From NCBI RefSeq assembly GCF_003696265.1, contig NZ_RFFH01000009.1, forward strand, positions 186,001 to 250,000: DNA of 64,000 nucleotides, given 5' to 3'. This stretch comes from Nocardia stercoris (lineage in GTDB: Bacteria > Actinomycetota > Actinomycetes > Mycobacteriales > Mycobacteriaceae). The notes beneath the pieces were generated by a model that saw only the letters and a program-made list of their open reading frames with translations, was not told the origin of the DNA and searched no databases. How positions within the stretch are numbered: the stretch's first letter is position 1; every line of letters starts with the position of its first letter. This document shows positions 1 to 7,379 of this stretch, one piece after another. The translations under genes were made by a program, and so were the position numbers.

Positions 1-413
1 AAGGCCTGTTCGCCGTCGACGACATCGAGCCGTACGGGTCGGTGGCGGAATTCGTGGAGGAGTACATCTGCAAGGTGTACCGGCGTCAGGTGACGGACTC
101 GGTGGACGTGGTGTGGTGCCCGGAGTGGTGGCGGCACGCCGAGGCCGGTGCGCGCATGCTGGGTCTGTGGGAGAGCTGGTATTTCAAGCGAAACCAGGGG
201 GCCGTCGGGATCAGCGAATGGTTCATCGACCACGCCGATCCTCAGATGAGAATCCTGTTCAGCCCCAAGGGACCGTTCCGGTTCTGCTCGGTTCGCAACG
301 GGCACAGCAATTATCTGACCGAGCATCCGCTGCCGATGCTGCGGCCGCCGGCCGAGTTCATGTCCGATCCGGGCGACGCCGAATTGGAAGGCGCGCAGGG
401 TTTCGGCCGCTGA
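1..413 (+). CDS. DUF4913 domain protein (5' end outside window)
   Basis: The frame is already open at the first bases (codons start at position 3), so the N-terminus lies outside the window. The visible 136 codons carry the tryptophan-rich pattern of DUF4913: a CPEWWRHAEAGARMLGLW block, then a conserved acidic-proline DHADPQMRILF segment and a GPFRFC block. The biochemical role of the family is unknown. Its members are common in actinobacterial integrative and plasmid-like elements, often beside DNA-transfer genes, so this may be the edge of such an element; that is inference. The gene ends just before a strong hairpin that it shares with the convergent gene at 485-1006. Confidence 0.72.
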   Translation, partial: GLFAVDDIEPYGSVAEFVEEYICKVYRRQVTDSVDVVWCPEWWRHAEAGARMLGLWESWYFKRNQGAVGISEWFIDHADPQMRILFSPKGPFRFCSVRNGHSNYLTEHPLPMLRPPAEFMSDPGDAELEGAQGFGR

Positions 414-440
414 CCGCGCGAGCGCACCCGCCCAGTGGAA

Positions 441-474
441 CACGAGCGGCCCGGGATCACCCGGGCCGCTCGTG
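441..474. terminator. Bidirectional hairpin terminator
   Basis: A perfect 15-bp inverted repeat (441-455 against 460-474) with a 4-nt ATCA loop lies between the convergent DUF4913 gene and the gene at 485-1006. No clear U tract follows, as is usual in this group. Confidence 0.75.
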
Positions 475-484
475 GTTTCGTAGC

Positions 485-1006
485 TCAGCGCGTGCGGGAC
501 CGCTCCAGCGCCCGCGCGGCTGCTTCGCGCGTCTGGCGTTTCGCCAGGTCCTCGGCGACGGTGCGGGCCGCCTCTTGCGCCGGGGTGGCCTGGCCGACGT
601 CGAGCAGCATGCGTACCGACACCAGATCCGGTGCCACTCCGGCGCGAGACAGGTGCTGCGCCAACGCTTCCCGGCGTTCCCGGGAGTCGTAGCGGACCGG
701 TGGTTCGGCGGCGAGCGACTGCACCATCGAACGGTCCTTCTCCAGCGAGATGCCCTGCGTCGCCGCGGGCCGGGCCAGCAGGCGCGCCAGCTCCTGGTTG
801 CGCGGGTCCTTCGCCTTCGATTCGGCGGCCTCGCGCAGCGCGCGCTCGCGGGTCTCCTTCATGCGGGTCTCGGTGACCTTGGCGCGCGCCTCGGCTTCCT
901 TCTGACCCCGTTCGCGGGTGCGGAGGGCGACCAGGGTCGCCAGCTGCAGCATCTGTCTCATCACCGCAGCGGTTTCGCGCCCGATATCGTCGAGTTCTTC
1001 GGCCAT
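485..1006 (-). CDS. Hypothetical charged helical protein
   Basis: A 173-residue protein of unrecognised family. The first half is strongly helical and charged, with many Lys, Glu and Arg residues (for example KEAEARAKVTETRMKETRER around residues 36-55), suggesting a coiled coil. The second half is Ala/Arg rich and ends in a basic ALERSRTR tail. There is no signal peptide or membrane segment. It converges with the DUF4913 gene, and in actinobacterial mobile elements small helical proteins of this type accompany transfer genes, but no function can be assigned. The ATG at 1006 is the first good start. Confidence 0.55.
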   Translation of the reverse strand: MAEELDDIGRETAAVMRQMLQLATLVALRTRERGQKEAEARAKVTETRMKETRERALREAAESKAKDPRNQELARLLARPAATQGISLEKDRSMVQSLAAEPPVRYDSRERREALAQHLSRAGVAPDLVSVRMLLDVGQATPAQEAARTVAEDLAKRQTREAAARALERSRTR

Positions 1007-1159
1007 TGCCTGCTCCCGATGCTGCAGTTGTGACTACGGATGAATGAAGTCGGGCCTCGCTCGCCGCACTCCGTACCCCGAGGTTACCAGCGGCAGCACA
1101 GGGCAGCCTTGGTTGTCACGGGACATAACCGAACATGTCGTACAAATCCGGCACGACTG

Positions 1160-1182
1160 GACGGCGGTCGAAACCCGCCGTC
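1160..1182 (-). terminator. Candidate terminator for the pseudokinase gene
   Basis: An 8-bp GC stem (GACGGCGG at 1160-1167, CCGCCGTC at 1175-1182) with a 7-nt loop lies 66 nt downstream of the stop codon at 1248. The rest of the 1007-1247 gap shows no gene. Confidence 0.45.
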
Positions 1183-1247
1183 AACCTTGCCGGATCGCAC
1201 GCCGGTGTGCCACTCGACAGGCCGCCGTAGGCCGAGATTCGGACCGG

Positions 1248-3098
1248 CTACTGCGCCCTTGCGGTCGCGATGACCACCGGGTTCGCCGGCGCGCCGTCCT
1301 GGCTCGCGTCGGCGGTTCCGGCGGCCGCGATCCTGTCCAGGGTCGCCAGGCCGGTGGGGTCGACGGTGCCGAAGACGGTGTAGTCGGGCGGCAGTTCGGA
1401 GTCGCCGATCACCAGGAAGAACTGGCTGCCGTTGGTGCCCTCGGTGGGCATGCCGGGCCGGTCGGAGTTGGCCATGGCGACGACGCCGCGCGAATAGGTC
1501 ACGGGCTGACCGGCATTGGGGTTGTCGGGCGCGATCTGGTCACTCGGGTACTCGTTCGCGAACTCGTATCCCGGTGTGCCGGTTCCCTTTCCGGTCGGGT
1601 CGCCGCACTGCAGCACCTTCAGGGACGGGGCATCGGTCAGGCGGTGGCAGGGGGAGTTGTCGAAGTAGTTCTGCGCCACCAGGTTCAGGAAGCTGTCGAC
1701 CGTACAGGGCGCCTCGGACCGATCGAGGGTCAGCGACATCGGGCCCTGGCCGGTGTCCAGAGCCACCTGTGCGGTACCGGCCGTGCTGATGCCGGCCGTG
1801 GCGGGCTGGGTGATGCCGGGTACCGCGGCCGGTGCGGCGTGATAGCTACAGTCGACCGTCGCCGGGCGCGGATTCGGGCTGGGCAGAAGCGGCTTCGCCG
1901 GTGCGGGCGCCGCGGTGGTCGAGGCGACCGGAGCTGCGGCCGCCGGGTGATCCTCGGTGGCGGGGCGGATTCCGGCGGCCGCGGCGGAGACCGCGACCAC
2001 GGTGCCGACGGCCGCGGTGACCAAGGCGATCACCGCGATCTTCTCGCCGCGGCCCGGACCGGGCGGATGCGCGGAAACGCGCCGCTGCGCCGCGAGATCG
2101 CCCAGAGCGGCGAAATCGGTTGCGGCCGAGGGAAGTCCATCGGAATTCGGCTGGGTCAAGGAATCCTCCTGGGCTGAGAAGTCCGGCAGGGCAGCGGAAG
2201 CCGGCTGGGCAGACGAAGCCGGCTGGGCGTCCGGCCGGGCCGGAGCGAGCCCCGGTGCGGACGGCATTGCCGCGTCGAGCGCCTGCCGGGCCGCTGCCGC
2301 CAGCTGCCCGCACGTCGCGTATCGATCGGCCGGCTCCTTCGCCAGGGCGGTGGCGATCACCGTGTCGAGCGCGGCCGGCAGATCGGGGCGCAGCTCGCGC
2401 GGCGACGGCGGCGGGGCGTACCGATGCGCCGCGCCCACGGCCCCCGGGTCGTCACCCGACACCACGGGTACGCCGGTGAGCAGCTGGAAGAGCGTGCAGC
2501 CCAGGGAATAGACGTCGGCCCCGGCGCCGAGGACCGCGCCGGGAGTCCAGCGTTCCGGTGCGGTACAACCCAGGTCGGCCACCTGACCGGCGCCCGCGGG
2601 CTCGAGCCGGCGGGCGAGCCCGAATCCGGACAGCAACGCGCGTTCGCCGGACTCGTCGCGCTGCACCAGGATCGCCGCCGGGGTCACGTTCCCGTGCACG
2701 ATGCCGCGCTCGTGCGCGTAGTCCAGGGCACCGGCCAGCTGCTCGACGATCCGGATCGCCCGGTCCGGTTCCATCCGCGCGGGCCGGTTACCGACCGCGG
2801 ACACCGACGAGCCGGCCGGGATCGGGCGCAACGCCAGCCACAACACCGGATCCGCGGGCATGCAGCGGTCGAAAACCGGTGCGACGCAAGGATGATTGTT
2901 CACCCCCGAGTACCGCGCCGACTGCTCGACCGCGGCCCGGATCGCCGGCACCTCCGCCCAGGCCGCCGGCATCACCTCGATCGGGAGCTCGCCGGCCCCG
3001 CCCGGCCGCCGGGCCAGGAACATCGTGCCGGCGGAACCTGCCCCCAGCGGCTGGACGACGGTGTACCCGCCGAGCATCGATCCGGGCTGCACCTGCAC
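1248..3098 (-). CDS. Pseudokinase / membrane anchor / cyclophilin fusion
   Basis: A 616-residue protein with a Ser/Thr-kinase fold (about 9-275), a Pro/Ala-rich linker, one membrane segment (about 353-377), a second Pro/Ala linker and an outward-facing cyclophilin domain (about 440-612). The kinase lobe keeps the overall layout (glycine loop LGAGSAGTMFLA, CTAPERW, GADVYSLGC) but lacks the catalytic residues. The VAIK lysine is Glu41, HRD reads HGN (135-137) with the following Lys and Asn also changed, and DFG reads GFG (158-160). It should therefore be a pseudokinase that senses or scaffolds inside the cell. The cyclophilin half keeps the catalytic Arg (CHRL) and GSQFF, and has four cysteines shared with the neighbouring PpiB. 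The GTG at 3098 has a GGAGG ribosome site. It lies 118 nt downstream of ppiB on the same strand and probably arose from a ppiB duplication. Confidence 0.88.
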   Translation of the reverse strand: MQVQPGSMLGGYTVVQPLGAGSAGTMFLARRPGGAGELPIEVMPAAWAEVPAIRAAVEQSARYSGVNNHPCVAPVFDRCMPADPVLWLALRPIPAGSSVSAVGNRPARMEPDRAIRIVEQLAGALDYAHERGIVHGNVTPAAILVQRDESGERALLSGFGLARRLEPAGAGQVADLGCTAPERWTPGAVLGAGADVYSLGCTLFQLLTGVPVVSGDDPGAVGAAHRYAPPPSPRELRPDLPAALDTVIATALAKEPADRYATCGQLAAAARQALDAAMPSAPGLAPARPDAQPASSAQPASAALPDFSAQEDSLTQPNSDGLPSAATDFAALGDLAAQRRVSAHPPGPGRGEKIAVIALVTAAVGTVVAVSAAAAGIRPATEDHPAAAAPVASTTAAPAPAKPLLPSPNPRPATVDCSYHAAPAAVPGITQPATAGISTAGTAQVALDTGQGPMSLTLDRSEAPCTVDSFLNLVAQNYFDNSPCHRLTDAPSLKVLQCGDPTGKGTGTPGYEFANEYPSDQIAPDNPNAGQPVTYSRGVVAMANSDRPGMPTEGTNGSQFFLVIGDSELPPDYTVFGTVDPTGLATLDRIAAAGTADASQDGAPANPVVIATARAQ

Positions 3099-3216
3099 AA
3101 CGTCCTCCGCTTTCCCACTCGCCGGGCGAGCCTACCCGTCCGGCGGACCCGGCATCTCGGGACGGGCGGAAAGACTTCCGTGGCAAGGGCGCCGGCGAAC
3201 GGCGCCCCCGCCCGGA

Positions 3217-4092
3217 TCAGCCGACCTTGGCCGTGTTGATCGTGACCGCGTTCTTCGGCTGACCGTCCTGGCTGCCGTCCTGGGTACCCGCCTTGGCGAT
3301 CTTGTCCAGGGTGGACAGGCCGCTCTCGTCGACGGTGCCGAAAATGGTGTAGTTCGGCGGCAGTTCGGAGTCGCCGAAGACCAGGAAGAACTGGCTGCCG
3401 TTGGTGCCCTCGGTGGGCATGCCGGGCCGGTCGGAGTTGGCCATGGCGACCACGCCACGCGAATACTTCACCGGCTGAGCCGAATTCGGGTCGTTGGGGT
3501 CGACCTGGTCGTTCGGGTACTCGTTCTTGAACCCGTAGCCCGGGGTGCCGGTGCCCTTGCCGGTCGGGTCGCCGCACTGCAGCACCTTCAGGCCGTCGGC
3601 GGTCGTGAGGCGGTGGCAGGGGGAGCCGTCGAAATACTTCTGCGACACCAGGCTCACGAAACTGTTGATCGTGCAGGGCGCCTCGGCGTTGTTCAGCGTC
3701 AGGCTGATCGGGCCCTGGTTGGTGTCCAGCGACACCTTGGTGTTGCCCGCCGCGGTGACGTTCGCGGTGTTCGGCTTGTTGATGCCCTGTTTGGCCGGGT
3801 TCGGCGCGTCGTGGTAGTCGCAGCCGACGGTCGCGGGCCGCGGCTTCGGGCTCGGCGGCGCCGGCGCGGTGATCGGGGCCGCGGTGGTGGTGGGCGCGGC
3901 GTCGGAGGACGAGTCGCTGTTGTCCTTGTTCAGGTACCAGATGCCGACGCCCGCGGCGGCGACCAGGACGACGCCCAGAGCGGATCCGGCGATGGCGAGG
4001 GCCTTACGCTTGCGGGCCCGCTGAGCCTGCCGTTCCAGTCGGCGCTCCAGCTTCCGTTTGGCCGCTGCTCGTCGCTGTTCGTTGGTCGGCAC
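3217..4092 (-). CDS. ppiB: Membrane-anchored peptidyl-prolyl cis-trans isomerase PpiB
   Basis: A cyclophilin-type proline isomerase of 291 residues, assisting folding of exported proteins on the outer face of the membrane. It has a short basic cytoplasmic tail (AAAKRKLERRLERQAQRARK), one membrane helix (about residues 32-54), a Pro/Thr linker and a cyclophilin domain with CHRL, LQCGDPTGKGTG, GTNGSQFFLV and YTIFGTV. Four cysteines (GCDYH, APCT, SPCH, LQCG) match the M. tuberculosis PpiB pattern and probably form disulphides outside the cell. The GTG at 4092 is preferred over an in-frame ATG 36 nt upstream because GGAGG sits 8 nt before it and it matches the family N-terminus. It is divergent from hisS, as in mycobacteria. 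Confidence 0.93.
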   Translation of the reverse strand: MPTNEQRRAAAKRKLERRLERQAQRARKRKALAIAGSALGVVLVAAAGVGIWYLNKDNSDSSSDAAPTTTAAPITAPAPPSPKPRPATVGCDYHDAPNPAKQGINKPNTANVTAAGNTKVSLDTNQGPISLTLNNAEAPCTINSFVSLVSQKYFDGSPCHRLTTADGLKVLQCGDPTGKGTGTPGYGFKNEYPNDQVDPNDPNSAQPVKYSRGVVAMANSDRPGMPTEGTNGSQFFLVFGDSELPPNYTIFGTVDESGLSTLDKIAKAGTQDGSQDGQPKNAVTINTAKVG

Positions 4093-4252
4093 TACCAGAT
4101 CCTCCGTTTCGGTTGGCTTCCGCTGCAAGAGTCTGCCATCTCGAGCTGAGACGTTCCTGTAGAAGGGTTACTGCCCGTCGGTACGGACGCGGCGGACACG
4201 ACTGGGGAACTGGTTGGACGCGGCGCGCGGGCATTTGCCAGACTTGATCCTC

Positions 4253-5521
4253 GTGACCAAGACCAGCACCTTCACCGCCCCGAAGGGGTTCCCCGATTAC
4301 CTGCCGCCCAACTCCGGGCAATTCGTGGCCGTGCGCGACGCGCTCGTCGGCGCCGCCCGTCTGGCCGGGTTCGGGCATGTGGAGCTGCCGATCCTGGAGG
4401 ACACCGGACTGTTCGCGCGCGGCGTCGGCGAGTCGACCGACGTGGTCAGCAAGGAGATGTGGACCTTCGACGACCGCAACGGCCGCAGCGTCACCATGCG
4501 GCCGGAGGGCACCGCGGGTGTGATGCGGGCCGCTATCGAGCACAACCTGGACCGCGGCCAGCTGCCGGTCAAGCTCTGCTACGCGGGCCCGTTCTTCCGG
4601 TACGAGAACGTGCAGGCCGGGCGCTACCGGCAGCTGCAGCAGGTCGGCGTGGAGGCGATCGGGATCGACGATCCGGCGCTGGACGCCGAGGTGATCGCGG
4701 TCGCCGACGCGGGATTCAAGGCCGTCGGCCTGACCGGGTACCGGCTCGAGGTCACCTCGCTGGGCGACGACACCTGCCGGCCCGCGTATCGCGAACTGCT
4801 GCAGGAGTTCCTGGCGAAGCTGCCGCTCGACGAGGACACTCGCCGCCGCGCGCAGATCAACCCACTGCGGGTGCTCGACGACAAGCGGCCCGAGGTGCGG
4901 GAACTGACCGCCGATGCGCCGCTGATGGTCGACCACCTGTCCGAGTCCGCCAAGGCGCACTTCGATCAGGTGCTGGAATACCTTGACGCCCTGGGTGTTT
5001 CGTACGTGCTCAACCCGCGGATGGTGCGCGGGCTGGACTACTACACCAAGACCACCTTCGAATTCGTGCACGACGGGCTGGGCGCGCAGTCCGGCATCGG
5101 CGGCGGCGGTCGCTACGACGGCCTGATGGAACGGCTGGGCGGGCCCGCGTTGTCGGGGATCGGCTTCGGGATCGGCGTCGACCGCACGGTGCTCGCGCTT
5201 GCGGCCGAGGGCAAGAGCCTGCCGGATCCGGCGCAGGTCGACGTGTTCGGGGTCCCGCTGGGTGCCGCGGCCGGGCGGGAGCTGGTCGCGATGGCCGGGC
5301 GGCTGCGGGCGGCCGGGATCCGGGTATCGCAGTCCTACGGCGGCCGCGGTGTGAAGGGCGCGATGAAGGCCGCCGACCGGTCCGGTGCGCGGTTCGCGTT
5401 GGTGCTGGGCGATCGCGACCTGGCCGCCGGCGAGGTCGGGCTCAAGGACCTGAGCACCGGCGAGCAGCGACAGATCCCGCTGGGCGACGTGGTGGCCGAG
5501 GTGACCGCCGCGCTCGGCTGA
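4253..5521 (+). CDS. hisS: Histidine-tRNA ligase
   Basis: A class II synthetase of 422 residues that charges tRNA-His. Motif 2 (GPFFRYENVQAGRYRQLQQ), the HisRS signature (MVRGLDYYTKTTFEF) and the glycine-rich motif 3 region (GIGGGGRYDGL, SGIGFGIGVDRT) are all present, followed by the C-terminal anticodon-binding domain. The GTG at 4253 starts VTKTSTFTAPKGFPDY, which aligns with the mycobacterial N-terminus; an in-frame ATG at 4214 would add 13 unlikely residues. No Shine-Dalgarno is visible, so the transcript may be leaderless. The hydrolase gene found between ppiB and hisS in M. tuberculosis is absent here. Confidence 0.97.
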   Translation: MTKTSTFTAPKGFPDYLPPNSGQFVAVRDALVGAARLAGFGHVELPILEDTGLFARGVGESTDVVSKEMWTFDDRNGRSVTMRPEGTAGVMRAAIEHNLDRGQLPVKLCYAGPFFRYENVQAGRYRQLQQVGVEAIGIDDPALDAEVIAVADAGFKAVGLTGYRLEVTSLGDDTCRPAYRELLQEFLAKLPLDEDTRRRAQINPLRVLDDKRPEVRELTADAPLMVDHLSESAKAHFDQVLEYLDALGVSYVLNPRMVRGLDYYTKTTFEFVHDGLGAQSGIGGGGRYDGLMERLGGPALSGIGFGIGVDRTVLALAAEGKSLPDPAQVDVFGVPLGAAAGRELVAMAGRLRAAGIRVSQSYGGRGVKGAMKAADRSGARFALVLGDRDLAAGEVGLKDLSTGEQRQIPLGDVVAEVTAALG

Positions 5522-5652
5522 CCGGCCGGCGCAGCACGCGGGCGGCCACCGGAATCACCTTAGTGGCCGCGAACCACCGAATCATGGCTGCGGGCGCCCG
5601 AATTGCGCTGGGGGAGTAGCGTCGGAGGTATCCGGCGAGTGAATGCGATGGC

Positions 5653-6297
5653 GTGCGAGAAAAACCGATATCCGAAGTGGCGCAACCGATCGGCCTCGAT
5701 CTGATCGCGCCCGAGCGGTTCGCGCCGGTGCTGGCGCGACTGGCCCTGCTGGCGCTCGGTCTGGGTGCGGGGACCGGACTGCTGCTGGCCGTGATCGTGG
5801 CCTGGCCCGTCGCGGTCGTCTCCGGCGTGGTGCTGGGTGCCCCCACCGCGCTCTACGCCCTCGCGGTGGCCCGGCGGCGGCTGTGGCTCACCGCCACCGT
5901 CCTGCACGCCCGCACCCTGTGGCGGCATCGGCGCCTCGACCTCGCTCAGGCGTCTGGTGCGGAGATGCTCGTGTATCCGGGCCGGCTCAGCCGGGTCGCG
6001 GTCCGGGTGACGGTCGGCGGCGACGCCCAGATCGTGCCGGTCGCGCTCTACACCGACGCCGGCAGCGGTCGCGAGATGCATCTGCTCGGATTGCGCCGGC
6101 TCGCCGACGCGCTCGCGGCCGCGCCGCTGCCCACCGCGCTCGCGGTGTCGGGAGTGCTCGTGGCCCAGATACAGGCCGAGATCGCCGACGCCGATCTGGA
6201 GCACCGGCCGCTGTACCGCGCGACCCGGTCGGTGCGGGCCCGCTACAGTGTCCAGCCGGTCGTCCTGGCCGCCGCCGAGATCGCGGCGCTGGGCTGA
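5653..6297 (+). CDS. Conserved membrane protein with two N-terminal helices
   Basis: A 214-residue protein with two adjacent hydrophobic helices (about 27-70), then a soluble, Arg-rich domain ending in VVLAAAEIAALG. I do not recognise a named domain; the layout (two helices, then a cytosolic beta-rich domain) resembles small PH-like membrane proteins. The GTG at 5653 is the best in-frame start, but the GGAGG at about 5624 is too distant to support it firmly, so the start is uncertain. It follows hisS by 131 nt and converges with the oxidoreductase gene at 6334, with a strong hairpin between them. Confidence 0.6.
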   Translation: MREKPISEVAQPIGLDLIAPERFAPVLARLALLALGLGAGTGLLLAVIVAWPVAVVSGVVLGAPTALYALAVARRRLWLTATVLHARTLWRHRRLDLAQASGAEMLVYPGRLSRVAVRVTVGGDAQIVPVALYTDAGSGREMHLLGLRRLADALAAAPLPTALAVSGVLVAQIQAEIADADLEHRPLYRATRSVRARYSVQPVVLAAAEIAALG

Positions 6298-6299
6298 CG

Positions 6300-6327
6300 C
6301 CGGGGCCGGCGCGTTCGCCGGCCCCGG
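6300..6327. terminator. Bidirectional hairpin terminator
   Basis: A perfect 12-bp stem (6300-6311 with 6316-6327) and a CGTT loop lie between two convergent genes. Confidence 0.75.
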
Positions 6328-6333
6328 GCGGAG

Positions 6334-7206
6334 TCACTTGCTGCGAGCGATGACCTTGTCCGCGTACCGCTGCAGGTGGGTGATCTTGTCGGCCAGCGGC
6401 TCGGTGTCCGGGCCCGCCACGTACGGGTAGCGGAAGCCCACGATCACGTCGGTGACCCCCTTGTCCTCGAGGCGCTTGATGCCGTCGGTGGTGTAGGCGT
6501 CGAGCGAGGCCACGTGGATCTGGAACGGGCCGGTCATGCCGTGCTCGGCGCGCAGCGCAGTGATCCGGTCCAGCATCTTGTCGAGTTCGACCGGGTCGCC
6601 GCCGGCGTGCATCCAGCCGTCGCTGAGCGTCACCGCGCGGCGCAGCGCGGGCTCGCTGTGGCCGCCGACCAGGATCGGTACCGGCTCGGTCGGGGCCGGG
6701 GTGAGCGAGATCGGGTCGAACTCGTAGAACTCGCCCTTGAATCCGAAGAACCCGCCCGCGCACAGCCCGCGCACGATCTGGATGCACTCGTCCATCCGCT
6801 TGCCGCGCTTCTCGAACGGCACGCCCATGATCTCGAAGTCCTCCGGCCACGGGCTGATCCCGACGCCCAGCGAGAACCGGTTGCCGCTGATCGCGGCCAG
6901 TGAGCTGGTCTGCTTGGCGACCAGGACCGGCGGCCGGATCGGCAGCTTGAGCACGAACGGCACGAAGTGCAGCTTGGTGGTGACCGCGGCGAGGGTGGCG
7001 GCCAGCACGAAGGTCTCGATGAAGGGCTTGTCGGCGAGGAACTCACGGTTGCCGTCGGCGGTGTACGGGTAGGTGGAGCTGGACTCCTCCGGGTAGGCGA
7101 CGCTGTCCGGAATCGACATGCAGTCGAAGCCGGCTTCTTCGGCGGCCTTGGCCAGCGGCACGTAGTTGGCCGGGTCGGTCATCGCCTCGGCATAGGTGAA
7201 GCGCAT
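6334..7206 (-). CDS. LLM-class F420-dependent oxidoreductase
   Basis: A 290-residue luciferase-like monooxygenase of the F420-dependent subclass, a TIM-barrel flavin/F420 enzyme; the substrate cannot be inferred. Family marks are the N-terminal AKAAEEAGFDCMSIPDSVAY, LAAVTTKLHFVPFVLKLPIRPP, the GNRFSLGVGISPWPEDFEIMG block, FKGEFYEFDP and VPILVGGHSEPALRRA. The ATG at 7206 is preceded by GAGAGGAAACC; longer in-frame starts upstream have no ribosome site and run through the putative operator at 7230-7248. It is a single gene. Confidence 0.88.
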   Translation of the reverse strand: MRFTYAEAMTDPANYVPLAKAAEEAGFDCMSIPDSVAYPEESSSTYPYTADGNREFLADKPFIETFVLAATLAAVTTKLHFVPFVLKLPIRPPVLVAKQTSSLAAISGNRFSLGVGISPWPEDFEIMGVPFEKRGKRMDECIQIVRGLCAGGFFGFKGEFYEFDPISLTPAPTEPVPILVGGHSEPALRRAVTLSDGWMHAGGDPVELDKMLDRITALRAEHGMTGPFQIHVASLDAYTTDGIKRLEDKGVTDVIVGFRYPYVAGPDTEPLADKITHLQRYADKVIARSK

Positions 7207-7229
7207 CGGTTTCCTCTCGCAGCAAAAAC

Positions 7230-7248
7230 TGAAACTGATTCTAGTTTC
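7230..7248. promoter_or_regulatory. Candidate operator upstream of the LLM oxidoreductase
   Basis: GAAACT(6 nt)AGTTTC forms a perfect palindrome at 7231-7248, 24-42 nt before the start codon. On the minus strand the overlapping 14 bases TAGAATCAGTTTCA differ at one position from TnnAACnnGTTnnA, the published KstR (cholesterol repressor) consensus. The resemblance is suggestive only. Confidence 0.35.
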
Positions 7249-7322
7249 GTGGTCTGCGGGCCGATGCGCAACGAAACGGGCCGGATTGCGTCGCGCCGAT
7301 CGCATTCGCCCCCGTCACGGCG

Positions 7323-7353
7323 CCGGCCCCGGACGCGATCCGTCCGGGGCCGG
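7323..7353 (-). terminator. Terminator of the EspC/EspA-like operon
   Basis: A 13-bp perfect stem (7323-7335 with 7341-7353) and a 5-nt loop lie 27 nt downstream of the stop codon of the gene at 7380. Confidence 0.7.
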
Positions 7354-7379
7354 GTGGGCCGTACTGCCGCGCGCGGCGA

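Noticed and set aside
1007..1247. Search for a tRNA gene in intergenic gaps, including this one as an integration site
   Set aside because: No cloverleaf or CCA-end pattern was found here or in the other gaps read, so an att site at a tRNA is not supported.
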